Source: CAYNVQ01 sp964400735 (GTDB taxonomy: Bacteria > Acidobacteriota > Aminicenantia > Aminicenantales > Aminicenantaceae). From it: 64,000 nt of DNA. The notes beneath the pieces are model-generated. The model searched no databases. It was given only the letters and a program-made list of their open reading frames with translations, and had not been told where the DNA came from. This document shows, piece by piece, positions 33,760-43,007 of this stretch (position 1 is the first letter of the stretch; each line of letters opens with the position of its first letter). The translations under genes and the position numbers were made by a program. The stretch is from the NCBI GenBank assembly GCA_964400735.1, contig CAYNVQ010000001.1:1-64000 (forward strand), given 5' to 3'.

Positions 33760-36165
33760 CTACAGCGGGAATTCTTTCGATTCCTCGGGCTGGAGCTCAT
33801 AAATCCTGTCCTTGAAACCGATCTGAATAGGCAGGGCGGCCGTTTTTACAGAACTTATTTTCATTTTTTTCTGGTCGATTTCTAGGTGCAGCGTATGGTC
33901 GCGGTAGCGGATCGTCATCCTCAATCTGGCTAATTTTTCGGGCAGCATGGGATTGAACCAGAGCACGTCCTCTCCAGTCCGGATATCCGTGTAGCATCGC
34001 TGGATCAGGTCGACGGTGCCGGCCATGGCTCCCAGGTGAATCCCCTCAGGTGTAGTGCCCCCTTGAATATCGGCCACATCGCTTTTAAGAGCCTCGTTGA
34101 AAAGCTCCCAGGACTGCGCTCTATCCGAGCGGGCCAGCACCCAGGAATGAACCACCCGGCTTAAAGTGGACCCGTGGGAGGTCCTCTTGAGGTAATAGTC
34201 GATATTTTTCGGAATGGTGTCCTCTTCGAACGCATAACCCAGGTTTTTGAAAATCTCTCTCAACTCCTCGGCCGAAAATAGATAGAAAAGCATCAGCACA
34301 TCAGCCTGCTTGGAAGCTTTGTAATGGTTCGGGGTATCATCCTCGGCTTCAAGAACCCTGTCCAAACGCTGGATATCGTCGTACTTTTTCCGGTAGCCTT
34401 CCCAGTCGAATTCCTTCAGACGGTCATAGCCTTCGAACTGGCTGATGATCCCGTCGTCGTGAAAGATCACACGCATCTTTTTGGTGATCACCTTCCACTT
34501 CTCGATTTCTTCCGGCCTGAGACCGATGGTCTCGCAAAGCTCCGTCCGGCGGTCTTCTGCCAGGATCTCCAGAAGTTCCAGCGCGCGGCTCAGAACCCAA
34601 ACGGCCATGACATTGGTGTAGGCATTGTTATCCAATCCTGGCCTTTCTGAATCAGGATAGCTGTCGTGGTACTCATCCGGACCCATGACTCCCAGGATCT
34701 CATATCGGTCATGATCGGAATTATAAGTAGCAATGCTTCCCCAGAACCTGGCGATTTCTAAAAACATTTCGGCCCCGTAAAACAGGATAAACTCCATGTC
34801 GTTGGTCACTTGGTAATAATGCCAGATGTTGTAGGCTATGGCTGCGTTGACATGGCGCTGAAGCCGGGAGTTGTCGGGTATCCAGCGTCCGGATTTGGGA
34901 TTGAGGTGAATCTTCTGGCTTTCCTCCCTTCCGTCGCTGCCGCTTTGCCAGGGATACATAGCTCCTTTGTAGCCCTCCTGCCGCGCCGCTTCCCTGGCTT
35001 CTCCCAGTCGGTGATAGCGGTACGTGAGCAGGCCCCTGGTGATCTTCGGCATCCTCAGGTTGAGGAGCGGGAAGATGAACAACTCGTCCCAGAAGATGTG
35101 GCCTCGGTAGGCCTCGCCATGCCAGCCCCGGGAAGGAACGCCGACATCCATATCCATGGTGTGGTAGGAAGATGTCTGAAGAAGATGGAAAGTATACAGG
35201 TTGAGGATAAGTTCCTGATTGTCGTGTTCGGAAGCACTGGTCCAGTCCAACTCGATCTGAAAACGATCCCAAAGATGTTTCCAGGCTAATTTGTGTGACC
35301 GGAGAAGCTCATCGAAGGATCCGGTCCGTTGGACATCTTTTTCCGATTCCAGGCTGCATTCGGAGATTCCTTTGTCACGGGATGTATGAAGAGAGATCAC
35401 TTTTTCCACAGAAAGTGGTTTCGCCTCTTCCAAGTGCGCGGTGAAAAGGTGACAGATATAGCCTTTTTTTTCCGTGGTCCGGGGGACCGCGGAAAGGGGT
35501 TGGCCGTCGGAGTACAGTTTGGCCCGGGCAGAAAGAGCGATCCTTAGTTCCGATTGATTGGTCTGAACTTTCAGGTGCATGAGGTCTCCGGAGGCCCTGG
35601 TCTCCAAAGGCTCCAGGTGTTTGGAATTCAACGCCTTGTACCTGTCTACCCCTGCATTGATGACGCGGCCATCCAGCGCCGCACTGATCTCGATTTCCCC
35701 AGACCAGTTTTCCGCGGTCAGCTCCATTTTTTGGGCGGCCAGGTGGGGATCTCCCATGTGGACCAGACGTTGGTTGACCATGGTGGTTTCCCTGCCTTTG
35801 GCATCCTTGAAGCGGATTTTACGTGTTAGCACTCCGTCTTTTACGTTCAGCTCCTGGCGGTAAGAAAGGATTTCCACCTCCCGAAGGTCGAACCATTTTC
35901 CCCCTTTTGGACGGAAATTGAGGGGAAGCCAGTTGGGGAGATTGACCAGATCTTCGTTTTCGATTACCTTTCTGGCGATCTTGGTTTTAAGGCGGTTATA
36001 GCCTCCGGCCAGGTAAGTGCCCGGATAGTGAACATCGTCCGCCTGTGATTCCGCCCCGGCACCCCTACTGGCAAAATACCCGTTTCCCAGGGTGCATAGG
36101 GCTTCCCGTAAATCCTCCTCATCGGGTTTGAATCCTTCATAGACGAAAATCCAGGAATCCATCAT
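33760..36165 (-). CDS. Glycoside hydrolase family 65 phosphorylase (trehalose/kojibiose type)
   Basis: This 801-aa protein has full GH65 architecture: an N-terminal beta-sandwich (LGNGYFASRGAGAES, residues 26-40), an (alpha/alpha)6 barrel with GWHGEAYRGHIFWDE (347-361) and GVMGPDEYHDSYPD, where Glu498 is the expected general acid, and a small C-terminal beta domain. Family members reversibly phosphorolyse alpha-glucosides such as trehalose, trehalose-6-phosphate or kojibiose, giving beta-glucose-1-phosphate. It overlaps the upstream HAD/trehalose-phosphatase gene by 4 nt, which favours a trehalose substrate. The exact specificity cannot be read from sequence. Confidence 0.9.
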   Translation of the reverse strand: MMDSWIFVYEGFKPDEEDLREALCTLGNGYFASRGAGAESQADDVHYPGTYLAGGYNRLKTKIARKVIENEDLVNLPNWLPLNFRPKGGKWFDLREVEILSYRQELNVKDGVLTRKIRFKDAKGRETTMVNQRLVHMGDPHLAAQKMELTAENWSGEIEISAALDGRVINAGVDRYKALNSKHLEPLETRASGDLMHLKVQTNQSELRIALSARAKLYSDGQPLSAVPRTTEKKGYICHLFTAHLEEAKPLSVEKVISLHTSRDKGISECSLESEKDVQRTGSFDELLRSHKLAWKHLWDRFQIELDWTSASEHDNQELILNLYTFHLLQTSSYHTMDMDVGVPSRGWHGEAYRGHIFWDELFIFPLLNLRMPKITRGLLTYRYHRLGEAREAARQEGYKGAMYPWQSGSDGREESQKIHLNPKSGRWIPDNSRLQRHVNAAIAYNIWHYYQVTNDMEFILFYGAEMFLEIARFWGSIATYNSDHDRYEILGVMGPDEYHDSYPDSERPGLDNNAYTNVMAVWVLSRALELLEILAEDRRTELCETIGLRPEEIEKWKVITKKMRVIFHDDGIISQFEGYDRLKEFDWEGYRKKYDDIQRLDRVLEAEDDTPNHYKASKQADVLMLFYLFSAEELREIFKNLGYAFEEDTIPKNIDYYLKRTSHGSTLSRVVHSWVLARSDRAQSWELFNEALKSDVADIQGGTTPEGIHLGAMAGTVDLIQRCYTDIRTGEDVLWFNPMLPEKLARLRMTIRYRDHTLHLEIDQKKMKISSVKTAALPIQIGFKDRIYELQPEESKEFPL

Positions 36166-37769
36166 GCTTCTCCTTTTGTCATAGATCCGAGCTTCTCCAG
36201 AAATCGCCGGACCTCCTCCGGGTCTTTCAGGCGGAAGGAAGCTTCAGAGGCGCGGCTGTTTTCGCCTACCACGATGCCGATACCCTTAGCTTTAAGGACC
36301 CGAAAGGCATCCTCATCGGTGACATCATCGCCGATGTAGACCGGAAGGATCTCGGGGATATTCAGATGGAACGCATCCAAAAGCCAGAGGAGTGCCTTTC
36401 CCTTGTCCCAATCCAGGTCCGGCTGGATTTCAAAAACCTTCTTTCCGTGGGATTTTCGAAGGTTCGGAACTTCAGCAACCACCTCATCCACCATCCGCTC
36501 GATTTTGGGCTCATTTTCAGCCGTGACTTCCCGGAAATGGACGGCAAAGGAGAACTTTTTGCTTTCCACATGCGCTCCAGGAATGGTATTCACCATCGCT
36601 TTTATTTCCTGTTCTGCCTTTTCAAGCTGGGGCCGAAAACTGACCCCTATCTGTTGCTCCATATGCTTTCCTTGGGGGCCCGAGATGTCGAATCCGTGGC
36701 TTCCTGCATAGCACAGGGAAGGGATTCCGACGAGCTTCCTTACATCAGCCAGGTCCCTGCCGCTGATCACGGCGACAAACACCTTTCTGGCCAGTTCTCT
36801 CACCGTATCCCTCGTGTCCTCGGAGAGTATGGCCATTTCCGGTCGGAGAACGATGGGGGTCAGGGTGCCGTCATAATCCAGGAAAAGGGCCAGACGCTTA
36901 TTCTTCAGTCTCTGTTTGATTTTCGTGATGTGACTAAGGGCCAGAGGCAGATTTTCGATTTTGGTATCCACCACCGTGGCGGCATTTTCCTCCTTTGTTT
37001 CAGAATGAAGGTCAATTTGTGCGAAATTTTCGATCACCGCATCGGCTCCTTCATTTTTTAGGTTTGAAGGGCTATTTTTTCTTGCCACACCGACCACGCA
37101 GCCGAATCCGCCTTGCTTTCCGGCCCGGACGCCGGAGATGGCATCCTCGAAGACCACCGATCCCTTTGGATCGACTTCCAGTCTCCTGGCCGCTTCCAGG
37201 AAAATGTCAGGATCGGGTTTTCCCTTGAGATTGTATTTATCGAGGTCATTGCCGTCAACTCTAGTATCGAAGAGCGCTGTAAGACCGGTCGCTTCCAGGA
37301 TGAGGGGACAGTTCTTGCTGGAGGAAACCACCGCCGTCTTTATCCTTTTTTCTTTAAGCCTGCGGATAAACTCGACCGCCGCAGGATAGGTTTCTGCCCG
37401 CTTCTCTTGGATTTTCCTGCGGAAGAGCAGGTTTTTCCTATTTCCTAATCCGCAAACGGTTTCCTTCTCAGGAGGGTCTTCTGGAGATCCGTATGGAAGA
37501 TCGATCCCCCTGGAGTCGAGAAAACTTTTTACCCCCTCATAACGGGGCTTTCCATCCACATAGAGCCGGTAATCGTGATCGCTATCGAAGGGCTTCGCCT
37601 CTTCATCTCCGGAATGATGATCCTTTAAATAGGCATCGAACATCTCCTTCCAGGCCGATGCATGAACCTTGGCAGTCTGGGTGATCACGCCGTCGAGGTC
37701 GAATATACCCGCCTGGAGGTGCGATTGGTAGATGCTCACTTTTCCCTGCTCTTCTTTACAAATGCACAT
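36162..37769 (-). CDS. otsB: Beta-phosphoglucomutase-like HAD fused to trehalose-6-phosphate phosphatase
   Basis: This 535-aa protein has two HAD units. Residues 20-250 resemble beta-phosphoglucomutase: GIFDLDGVITQTAKVHASAW with Asp24/Asp26, and KGKPDPDIFLEAARRLEV. Residues 290-530 are OtsB-type trehalose-phosphatase: FLDYDGTLTPIVLRPE with Asp298/Asp300, VISGRDLADV, AGSHGFDI, GDDVTDEDAF. Together with the overlapping GH65 gene this could convert trehalose-6-P to trehalose, phosphorolyse it, and turn beta-glucose-1-P into glucose-6-P. The order HAD-OtsB-GH65 matches, as recalled, the single long mycobacterial OtsB1 protein. An AAGGAG ribosome-binding site supports the start. Confidence 0.9.
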   Translation of the reverse strand: MCICKEEQGKVSIYQSHLQAGIFDLDGVITQTAKVHASAWKEMFDAYLKDHHSGDEEAKPFDSDHDYRLYVDGKPRYEGVKSFLDSRGIDLPYGSPEDPPEKETVCGLGNRKNLLFRRKIQEKRAETYPAAVEFIRRLKEKRIKTAVVSSSKNCPLILEATGLTALFDTRVDGNDLDKYNLKGKPDPDIFLEAARRLEVDPKGSVVFEDAISGVRAGKQGGFGCVVGVARKNSPSNLKNEGADAVIENFAQIDLHSETKEENAATVVDTKIENLPLALSHITKIKQRLKNKRLALFLDYDGTLTPIVLRPEMAILSEDTRDTVRELARKVFVAVISGRDLADVRKLVGIPSLCYAGSHGFDISGPQGKHMEQQIGVSFRPQLEKAEQEIKAMVNTIPGAHVESKKFSFAVHFREVTAENEPKIERMVDEVVAEVPNLRKSHGKKVFEIQPDLDWDKGKALLWLLDAFHLNIPEILPVYIGDDVTDEDAFRVLKAKGIGIVVGENSRASEASFRLKDPEEVRRFLEKLGSMTKGEA

Positions 37770-37994
37770 AAGAACTCCTTATCTTATTATTCGCTTTTGG
37801 CCTCGCTTCCCGATGCCTGGCCCGCTGACCTGTCTTTTGCTGTATTGTCTGTCATTTCCCTATTGGCTTTTCTTCCCATCCACATTTCTTCGAGATCCCT
37901 TTGGATAAGCCTCATTCCTTAACGAGGATTCATAATGTGAAAAATAGCCGCCATTCATAGAGGAGACCAGAATTCTTCATGAAATCTTAAAATA

Positions 37995-38972
37995 TCAGCG
38001 ACATCTGATAAAAACGTCAGGGTCGATCTTCAAATCGGTTATGAAGGGCTGAATCTCCCTGAGGAACCGCAGGCCATCCTCGAAATACCCGAAGGTTGGT
38101 TTGACGTTTGGTGCTTGGCGCGACCAAAAGTTTTGGAATCTCTTCATCAAAAGCTCCCGTAGATATTTTGCCGTCATAGAAGCCAAGGCTACAGGGAAAT
38201 GCCGACGTTCGCTCCTGACCTGCACGAGGACATGCATCTTCCGTATCCCATGAGAAATCCTGTAGAAGCTTTCTAGAGGGTTCTCGCAAAGGGTGTTCAA
38301 TTTTGCTGGTGAGAAGGTCGGCTCCAACAGTGATTGATAGTTCTTTCTTCCTCCCTGGTGGTCCACAACAACCAGCGGATGATGCTTACCATACCGTGAC
38401 CAGATTTCTTTGAGATGATCTGACACAAAAGACCAGGCACAGCCTGCTTTGGAGCCCTTGATCCGGACAAATTGATTGAACCGGTCCTCAAAAACCACAG
38501 CGGCTTTGATATCGGAAAGATGAACGGATTTTTTCCGCATTGCCCGGTGCAACCGCTTTTTTGATTTCTCCAATTGAGAGAGTGATAGGATCAACGGCAC
38601 TTGAGGATCTCCATTAGGGGCATGATACCAATCATGATTGATCTGGCGGGATACCAGATCGTAGGCCAGATTTTCAAGAAGATCGGCAAGATTTTTAGGG
38701 TTCGTTCCGGAAGTCGATAGAAAAGAGAGAACGCCCCGTTCGATATGTTCTAAGGACTTGGCAGGAGTGTACAGCATCTTGGAATCGTTGATGGCCAGAC
38801 GCTTATTTTTATCTCCGGGTTTTTTGCAGACCGTTGAATTCAACAGGCGCCACAAAGAAGGAGGGTCAAGGACAGGTTCATACCGATCGAGCATAAAAAC
38901 AGTTCTGACGATCACCAGCGGCCCGAACAAAGGACCATAGCCGGCCTCATCGATTCCTGCATAGACGAACAT
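37995..38972 (-). CDS. Divergent ribonuclease HII-like protein
   Basis: This 325-aa protein opens with YAGIDEAGYGPLFGPLVI, a close variant of the RNase HII signature (AGIDEAGRGPLAGPVV), giving Asp8 and Glu9. INDSKML (61-67) corresponds to the DSKKL motif, VVVDHQGGR places Asp204 as a candidate metal ligand, and ALASMTAKYLRE matches the later ASxxAKxxR motif. It is about 100 residues longer than usual RNase HII, with an insert at about 75-190, and the Arg of the GRG motif is replaced by Tyr. It may cleave RNA in RNA-DNA hybrids or be a diverged nuclease; activity is inferred. Confidence 0.7.
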   Translation of the reverse strand: MFVYAGIDEAGYGPLFGPLVIVRTVFMLDRYEPVLDPPSLWRLLNSTVCKKPGDKNKRLAINDSKMLYTPAKSLEHIERGVLSFLSTSGTNPKNLADLLENLAYDLVSRQINHDWYHAPNGDPQVPLILSLSQLEKSKKRLHRAMRKKSVHLSDIKAAVVFEDRFNQFVRIKGSKAGCAWSFVSDHLKEIWSRYGKHHPLVVVDHQGGRKNYQSLLEPTFSPAKLNTLCENPLESFYRISHGIRKMHVLVQVRSERRHFPVALASMTAKYLRELLMKRFQNFWSRQAPNVKPTFGYFEDGLRFLREIQPFITDLKIDPDVFIRCR

Positions 38973-39161
38973 ATCTTTTATATCCGTGGATTAAGAAGAC
39001 TAAGAAGCCACTATAGGTAAATCGTCCCAGGCTGTCAAACATAAGGAATAAAAAGAAGGCCACCCTCTTCTTTGGAGAAAAGCCTTCGGAACCATCGAGA
39101 GCAGGGAGCTGAGAGCGGCTGGACAGCCACAGGCATTTACACATCATTTTTTCGGGATAAA

Positions 39162-40592
39162 TCAGCATAAATGGTTATCGTCTAGAACTTCCGCCTGGAT
39201 GAGGTTGGTCGTACCTTCAAATCCCACGGGAGTGCCGGAAGTGATCACGACCTTTTCCCCTTTATTCACCCATCCCGAAGCCAGGACCGTCTTGAAAACG
39301 CTCCTGATCATGGCATCTGTGTCCTTTATGTTCTCGGTTTTCAACGGGATAACCCCTCGAATCAGCGAGAGACGGCGGTAAGTCTCTATCGAAGGGGTGG
39401 GCGCCAGTATCAATTGGTGAGGCCGGTATTTAGCGACCTGGCGAGCCGTGCTTCCAGACTTGGTAAAGGTTATGATAGCGGTGGCGCCGCAGCTTCTGGC
39501 TAAATGGCAGGCGGCATAGCCTACGGCTTCAGGGATCGGCATAATGGTATCCCTGTTGAACCAGGCAGGATCAAGTCCTGTTTTTGTGTTCTCTTCCACA
39601 TCATGGGTAATTTTTTTCATGAAGGTCACCGCCTCAACCGGATGTCTTCCCACCGCCGTTTCCTCGGAAAGCATGACCGCATCTGTTCCATCCAGGACAG
39701 CATTGGCTACATCCGTCACTTCGGCTCTGGTGGGCCGCGGGCTCTCCACCATGGAACGCAGCATCTGGGTGGCTGTAATGGCAGGAATTCCCGATCGGTT
39801 GGCTTCTCGGATCAATTTTTTTTGCACTAGAGGCACCTTTTCCAACGGTGTCTCGACACCCAAATCCCCTCTGGCTACCATGATTCCATCAGCGGTCTCG
39901 ATGATTTCGTCGATATTCACCAGAGCTTCATGTTTTTCGATTTTTGCGATAACCGGAACCATCGCTCCTTGTTCCGACATCGAATAACGGATCTCCTGGA
40001 TATCCTGAGCGCTGCGCACAAAGGACATGGCCACATAGTCAACCCCCATCTTCAGACCCAATTCCAAATCCCGGCGATCTTTCTCTGTCAAATGAGTAAC
40101 CTTGAGGGAACGGGTAGGCAGATTGATGCCTTTGTAAGATGCTAAAGCTCCTCCAATGATCACGCGGCAGATGACGTCATCTCCAGCGGATTCTAGCACT
40201 TTTAGCTCCAACTCGCCGTCGGCCAGCAGAATGGGGTCATCCGGCTGAACTTCCTGGGCCAGTCCCGGGCGGGAGGTAGATATCCGTCGGGAATTTCCCT
40301 TCACTTTCCGGCCGGTCAAGATGAGAGTGCTTCCTGTATCGATGGTGATTTGGCCCCCTTGGATTGGGCCGATTCTAATCTTGGGACCGGCCAGATCCTG
40401 CAAAATGGCTACGGGCTCTTTCAAACTTTCAGATAGATTGCGGATTTCCTCAAAAACTCGCCGATGAAAGTCATGATCGCCATGGGAAAAATTCAAACGG
40501 GCCACATTCATTCCCGATTCGATTAGGCGCCGCAAAACATCAGGGCTCTGGGAAGCCGGTCCTATAGTACAGACAATCTTCGTTCCTGTCAT
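39162..40592 (-). CDS. pyk: Pyruvate kinase
   Basis: This 476-aa enzyme converts phosphoenolpyruvate and ADP to pyruvate and ATP in glycolysis. Visible motifs are TKIVCTIGPASQSPDVL at the N-terminus, VARLNFSHGDH, the active-site block VPVIAKIEKHEALVNIDEI, DGIMVARGDLGVE, and ITATQMLRSMVESPRPTRAE. The B domain (about 70-170) and the C-terminal allosteric domain are present. I used the ATG at 40590-40592 with GAGGT upstream; the frame extends 36 codons further into the neighbour but without pyruvate kinase character. It starts 4 nt after the stop of the LigD-type phosphoesterase gene, so they form one unit. Confidence 0.97.
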   Translation of the reverse strand: MTGTKIVCTIGPASQSPDVLRRLIESGMNVARLNFSHGDHDFHRRVFEEIRNLSESLKEPVAILQDLAGPKIRIGPIQGGQITIDTGSTLILTGRKVKGNSRRISTSRPGLAQEVQPDDPILLADGELELKVLESAGDDVICRVIIGGALASYKGINLPTRSLKVTHLTEKDRRDLELGLKMGVDYVAMSFVRSAQDIQEIRYSMSEQGAMVPVIAKIEKHEALVNIDEIIETADGIMVARGDLGVETPLEKVPLVQKKLIREANRSGIPAITATQMLRSMVESPRPTRAEVTDVANAVLDGTDAVMLSEETAVGRHPVEAVTFMKKITHDVEENTKTGLDPAWFNRDTIMPIPEAVGYAACHLARSCGATAIITFTKSGSTARQVAKYRPHQLILAPTPSIETYRRLSLIRGVIPLKTENIKDTDAMIRSVFKTVLASGWVNKGEKVVITSGTPVGFEGTTNLIQAEVLDDNHLC

Positions 40593-40596
40593 GATT

Positions 40597-41202
40597 TCAG
40601 ACCTCACTGACTTGATTGGAGATCTCATCCAGAGTCCTTCCCGAGATCGCCGAATTTGGCTTGGTGCTGACCGGGTTTCGCCTGGCATCCGCCTTTTCAT
40701 CTTTCATTTTGATCAACAGCCAGCGTTCGTTCCTTCCTTTGCCGGTCCGTATAAGGGCATAACCTCCTTTAATTTTTTTGCCTTCCAACCAGACTTCGAC
40801 TTTCCCTTGTTCCAACGATTCTTCCATGGACTTTTTGTCATTTTCTTTATCGGCCCGCATATTTTTATATGTTCCGATGTCCCAGACCAAAACAGTTCCG
40901 GCCCCGTATTCACCCTCGGGAATGACCCCTTCGAAATCGGCATATTCCAGCGGATGGTCTTCGGTCGGAACCGCCATCCGTTTTTCTTTAGGGTCAGTGG
41001 AGGGTCCCTTGGGAACAGCCCAGGACTTGAGCACGCCTTTCACCTCTAGCCGGAAATCATAATGAAGGTTGGAGGCGTCGTGCTTCTGGACGACAAAAAT
41101 GCTTTGTTGTTCCCCTTTTCTAAATCGTTTTCCTGAGGGTTCGGATGTTTTACGGAAGTCTCTTTTTTCCCTGTACTGAGCTAAGGGATCTTTTTTGGCC
41201 AT
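40597..41202 (-). CDS. Stand-alone LigD-type 3'-phosphoesterase domain protein
   Basis: This 201-aa protein matches the DNA ligase D phosphoesterase (PE) domain: SIFVVQKHDASNLHYDFRLE, GVLKSWAVPKGPSTDP, MAVPTEDHPLEYADFEGVIP, EGEYGAGTVLVWD and ERWLLIKMKDEKA. The catalytic His and Asp of the HDAxxLHYDFRLE motif are present. PE domains remove 3'-phosphate or ribonucleotide ends before ligation in non-homologous end joining. No ligase, polymerase or Ku gene is in view. I used the ATG at 41200-41202 with GGAGGT upstream. It is co-transcribed with pyk. Confidence 0.92.
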   Translation of the reverse strand: MAKKDPLAQYREKRDFRKTSEPSGKRFRKGEQQSIFVVQKHDASNLHYDFRLEVKGVLKSWAVPKGPSTDPKEKRMAVPTEDHPLEYADFEGVIPEGEYGAGTVLVWDIGTYKNMRADKENDKKSMEESLEQGKVEVWLEGKKIKGGYALIRTGKGRNERWLLIKMKDEKADARRNPVSTKPNSAISGRTLDEISNQVSEV

Positions 41203-41707
41203 ATTCGACCTCCTTTCCTCAAAAAAAATCTGCATTTCATTCGCCAACGCGGCGAAGATAGCTGGAAAATCTCGAAGCTAAATGGGGAGTTTCTCTTTGC
41301 AGTGGAGCATGTTCCTCCAGGGGTCTTCTTTCCGGCCATTTCAGGATTTCCTCCTTTCCGTCCAGAAATTTTTATCTCTATTTGACTATCTTCATGTTGT
41401 CATAATCCACAAAGATGGAAACACCGTTTTTTTTGCTTGGACTTTTTTTATTTACTGCAAGAAAAATGCCAAGCGTGTGTTTTATTGAATCCCTTAAGTA
41501 TGCATGGGAGTATTCCTGCCATGAGTTTGTGTTTTGTGAAGAGGATTCGGATAGATGAAGAACAGCCAAGGTGATGGAAGGCCACTTGCTGCATTTCATT
41601 TGAATCCGGGGGAATCAACGAATTGGTTAGTACAATTTTTAAGGAACGCCGGTAGGAATATGTTTGAATACCAATTCGTCCTCAATATGATTTAGGTGAA
41701 CGACGTT
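41203..41707. other. Gene-free interval
   Basis: No supported gene, RNA or repeat was found in these ~500 bp. The sequence is mixed, with AT-rich patches around 41370-41480. It separates the pyk unit from the isochorismatase-like gene. Confidence 0.5.
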
Positions 41708-42340
41708 TTACTTCAATGTTTCGAAACGGAGGTCTGCTGAATATTTCAACACATCGCCGGAATAGAGGGAGGAGACCTGTCTCAGGGTGAGGGCCTGATC
41801 GAATTCGTTCAAAGCAGAAATTCCATCGGCAGGCATCACTATATGGTACCATCTGAGTCCTGCGGAAGCGGCAGTGTGGAGAACGCAGATATTGGAAACC
41901 GTACCTACAATCACCAGGATTTTTCTCTTCCAAACATGGCTCAGAAAGTGGTCCAGCCAGGTCCCATAAAAACCATCATAACGGTTCTTCATGCAGACAA
42001 GATCCTCAGGGTGAGGCTTGAGTTCTTCGATGATTTCCCATCCCCAGGTATTGATCAGGCAGTGCTTTGGCCATATATCCCATTCGGGATCATCCTCGAA
42101 CATGGTATCCTGGGTGTAGGCGACCTTGACATCAGTTTTTCGGGCGGATTCGAGAAGATTTCGAATACGGGGCACCGTTTCCTGAGCGGCAGAAACCACC
42201 AGATTTCCGTCCGGCTTGACGAAATCATTCTGCATATCCACGATGACCAAGACCGTTTGCGATGCTGACAGAACGATGTTTGTCTTGTAGGAGATTTCAG
42301 GAACCTCTACCTTTTTACCGGGAACGAATGAAAAGCTCAT
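41708..42340 (-). CDS. Isochorismatase-family cysteine hydrolase
   Basis: This 210-aa alpha/beta hydrolase has the nicotinamidase-like triad: Asp35 (LVIVDMQNDF), Lys118 (CMKNRYDGF) and Cys152 (GTVSNICVLHTAASA), followed by the usual cis-peptide loop. Family members hydrolyse amides (nicotinamide, N-carbamoyl compounds, ureides) or isochorismate. The Tyr-Asp-Gly-Phe-Tyr loop resembles ureidoacrylate- or carbamoylsarcosine-amidohydrolase-like members more than PncA, but the substrate is undetermined. The gene has no operon partner. Confidence 0.88.
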   Translation of the reverse strand: MSFSFVPGKKVEVPEISYKTNIVLSASQTVLVIVDMQNDFVKPDGNLVVSAAQETVPRIRNLLESARKTDVKVAYTQDTMFEDDPEWDIWPKHCLINTWGWEIIEELKPHPEDLVCMKNRYDGFYGTWLDHFLSHVWKRKILVIVGTVSNICVLHTAASAGLRWYHIVMPADGISALNEFDQALTLRQVSSLYSGDVLKYSADLRFETLK

Positions 42341-42553
42341 CCGATAACTCCTTTCTAAAACAGGATGTTCATATTATGTTATTTTTCCGTTCCTATCCAC
42401 GGGCAAGGATGAAGAAGCAAGGGGTGCAGGCTTCCAAAGATTTCCGCTAAACTGAAGAAAACTTCATGATATCTTTTTTCACATAAAATCCTCACCAGCA
42501 AGCGCCGTCCGCTTTATCTTTGCAGATTTCGGAAATTCGTGAATTGACCTGGA

Positions 42554-42949
42554 TCAGATCGCTTCGATATCTTTGGTATTTTGCCAAACGCCGTGGATGT
42601 TACAGTAGCTGGCGGCATAGATGGTACCGGGTCTATCCGTCTTGAAGCTGAGTACTGCCTGATGGTGGGTGTAAACCGCGCTGGTATCCGGTCCCTCTGT
42701 GGATTCTCCATGGGCGGTGAACTCGGCTGTTCCGATGTGATAAGGAAATTTTCCTCCTTCAGGCTTGAAATACACGGAGATCCACCGGATGTGGTGCTCG
42801 GTTTTGTTGGGATGGGCCACCTCTTTTCCGATGGTGATTTTGACATCGAAAAACTCTCCCTTTTTCACCTTATCCGGAACATCGATAACCGGTACATGCT
42901 TTTCCGTTTTCCAGTCTGCGGATTGAAATAGATCTTTGAATTCGGCCAT
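42554..42949 (-). CDS. Superoxide reductase, class II (neelaredoxin type)
   Basis: This 131-aa protein is the one-iron superoxide reductase, without the N-terminal desulforedoxin domain. The iron ligands are visible: His18 in EKHVP, His46 and His52 in AHPNKTEHH, and Cys116 and His119 in SYCNIHG. Glu16 and Lys17 of the EKHVP loop are the residues that assist superoxide reduction. It reduces superoxide to peroxide without making O2, which suits an anaerobe. An AGGAGG ribosome-binding site precedes the ATG. Confidence 0.95.
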   Translation of the reverse strand: MAEFKDLFQSADWKTEKHVPVIDVPDKVKKGEFFDVKITIGKEVAHPNKTEHHIRWISVYFKPEGGKFPYHIGTAEFTAHGESTEGPDTSAVYTHHQAVLSFKTDRPGTIYAASYCNIHGVWQNTKDIEAI

Positions 42950-43007
42950 TTTTTTACCTCCTGTTTTTTTTGCTATTATATTTTATGATTCTTTGAATTG
43001 GCCCGTT

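Noticed and set aside
41500..41590. Sigma-54-like GG-N10-GC with TTCCTG element near 41508
   Set aside because: The -24 box is TGGAAG rather than TGGCA, spacing is wrong and no plus-strand gene follows.
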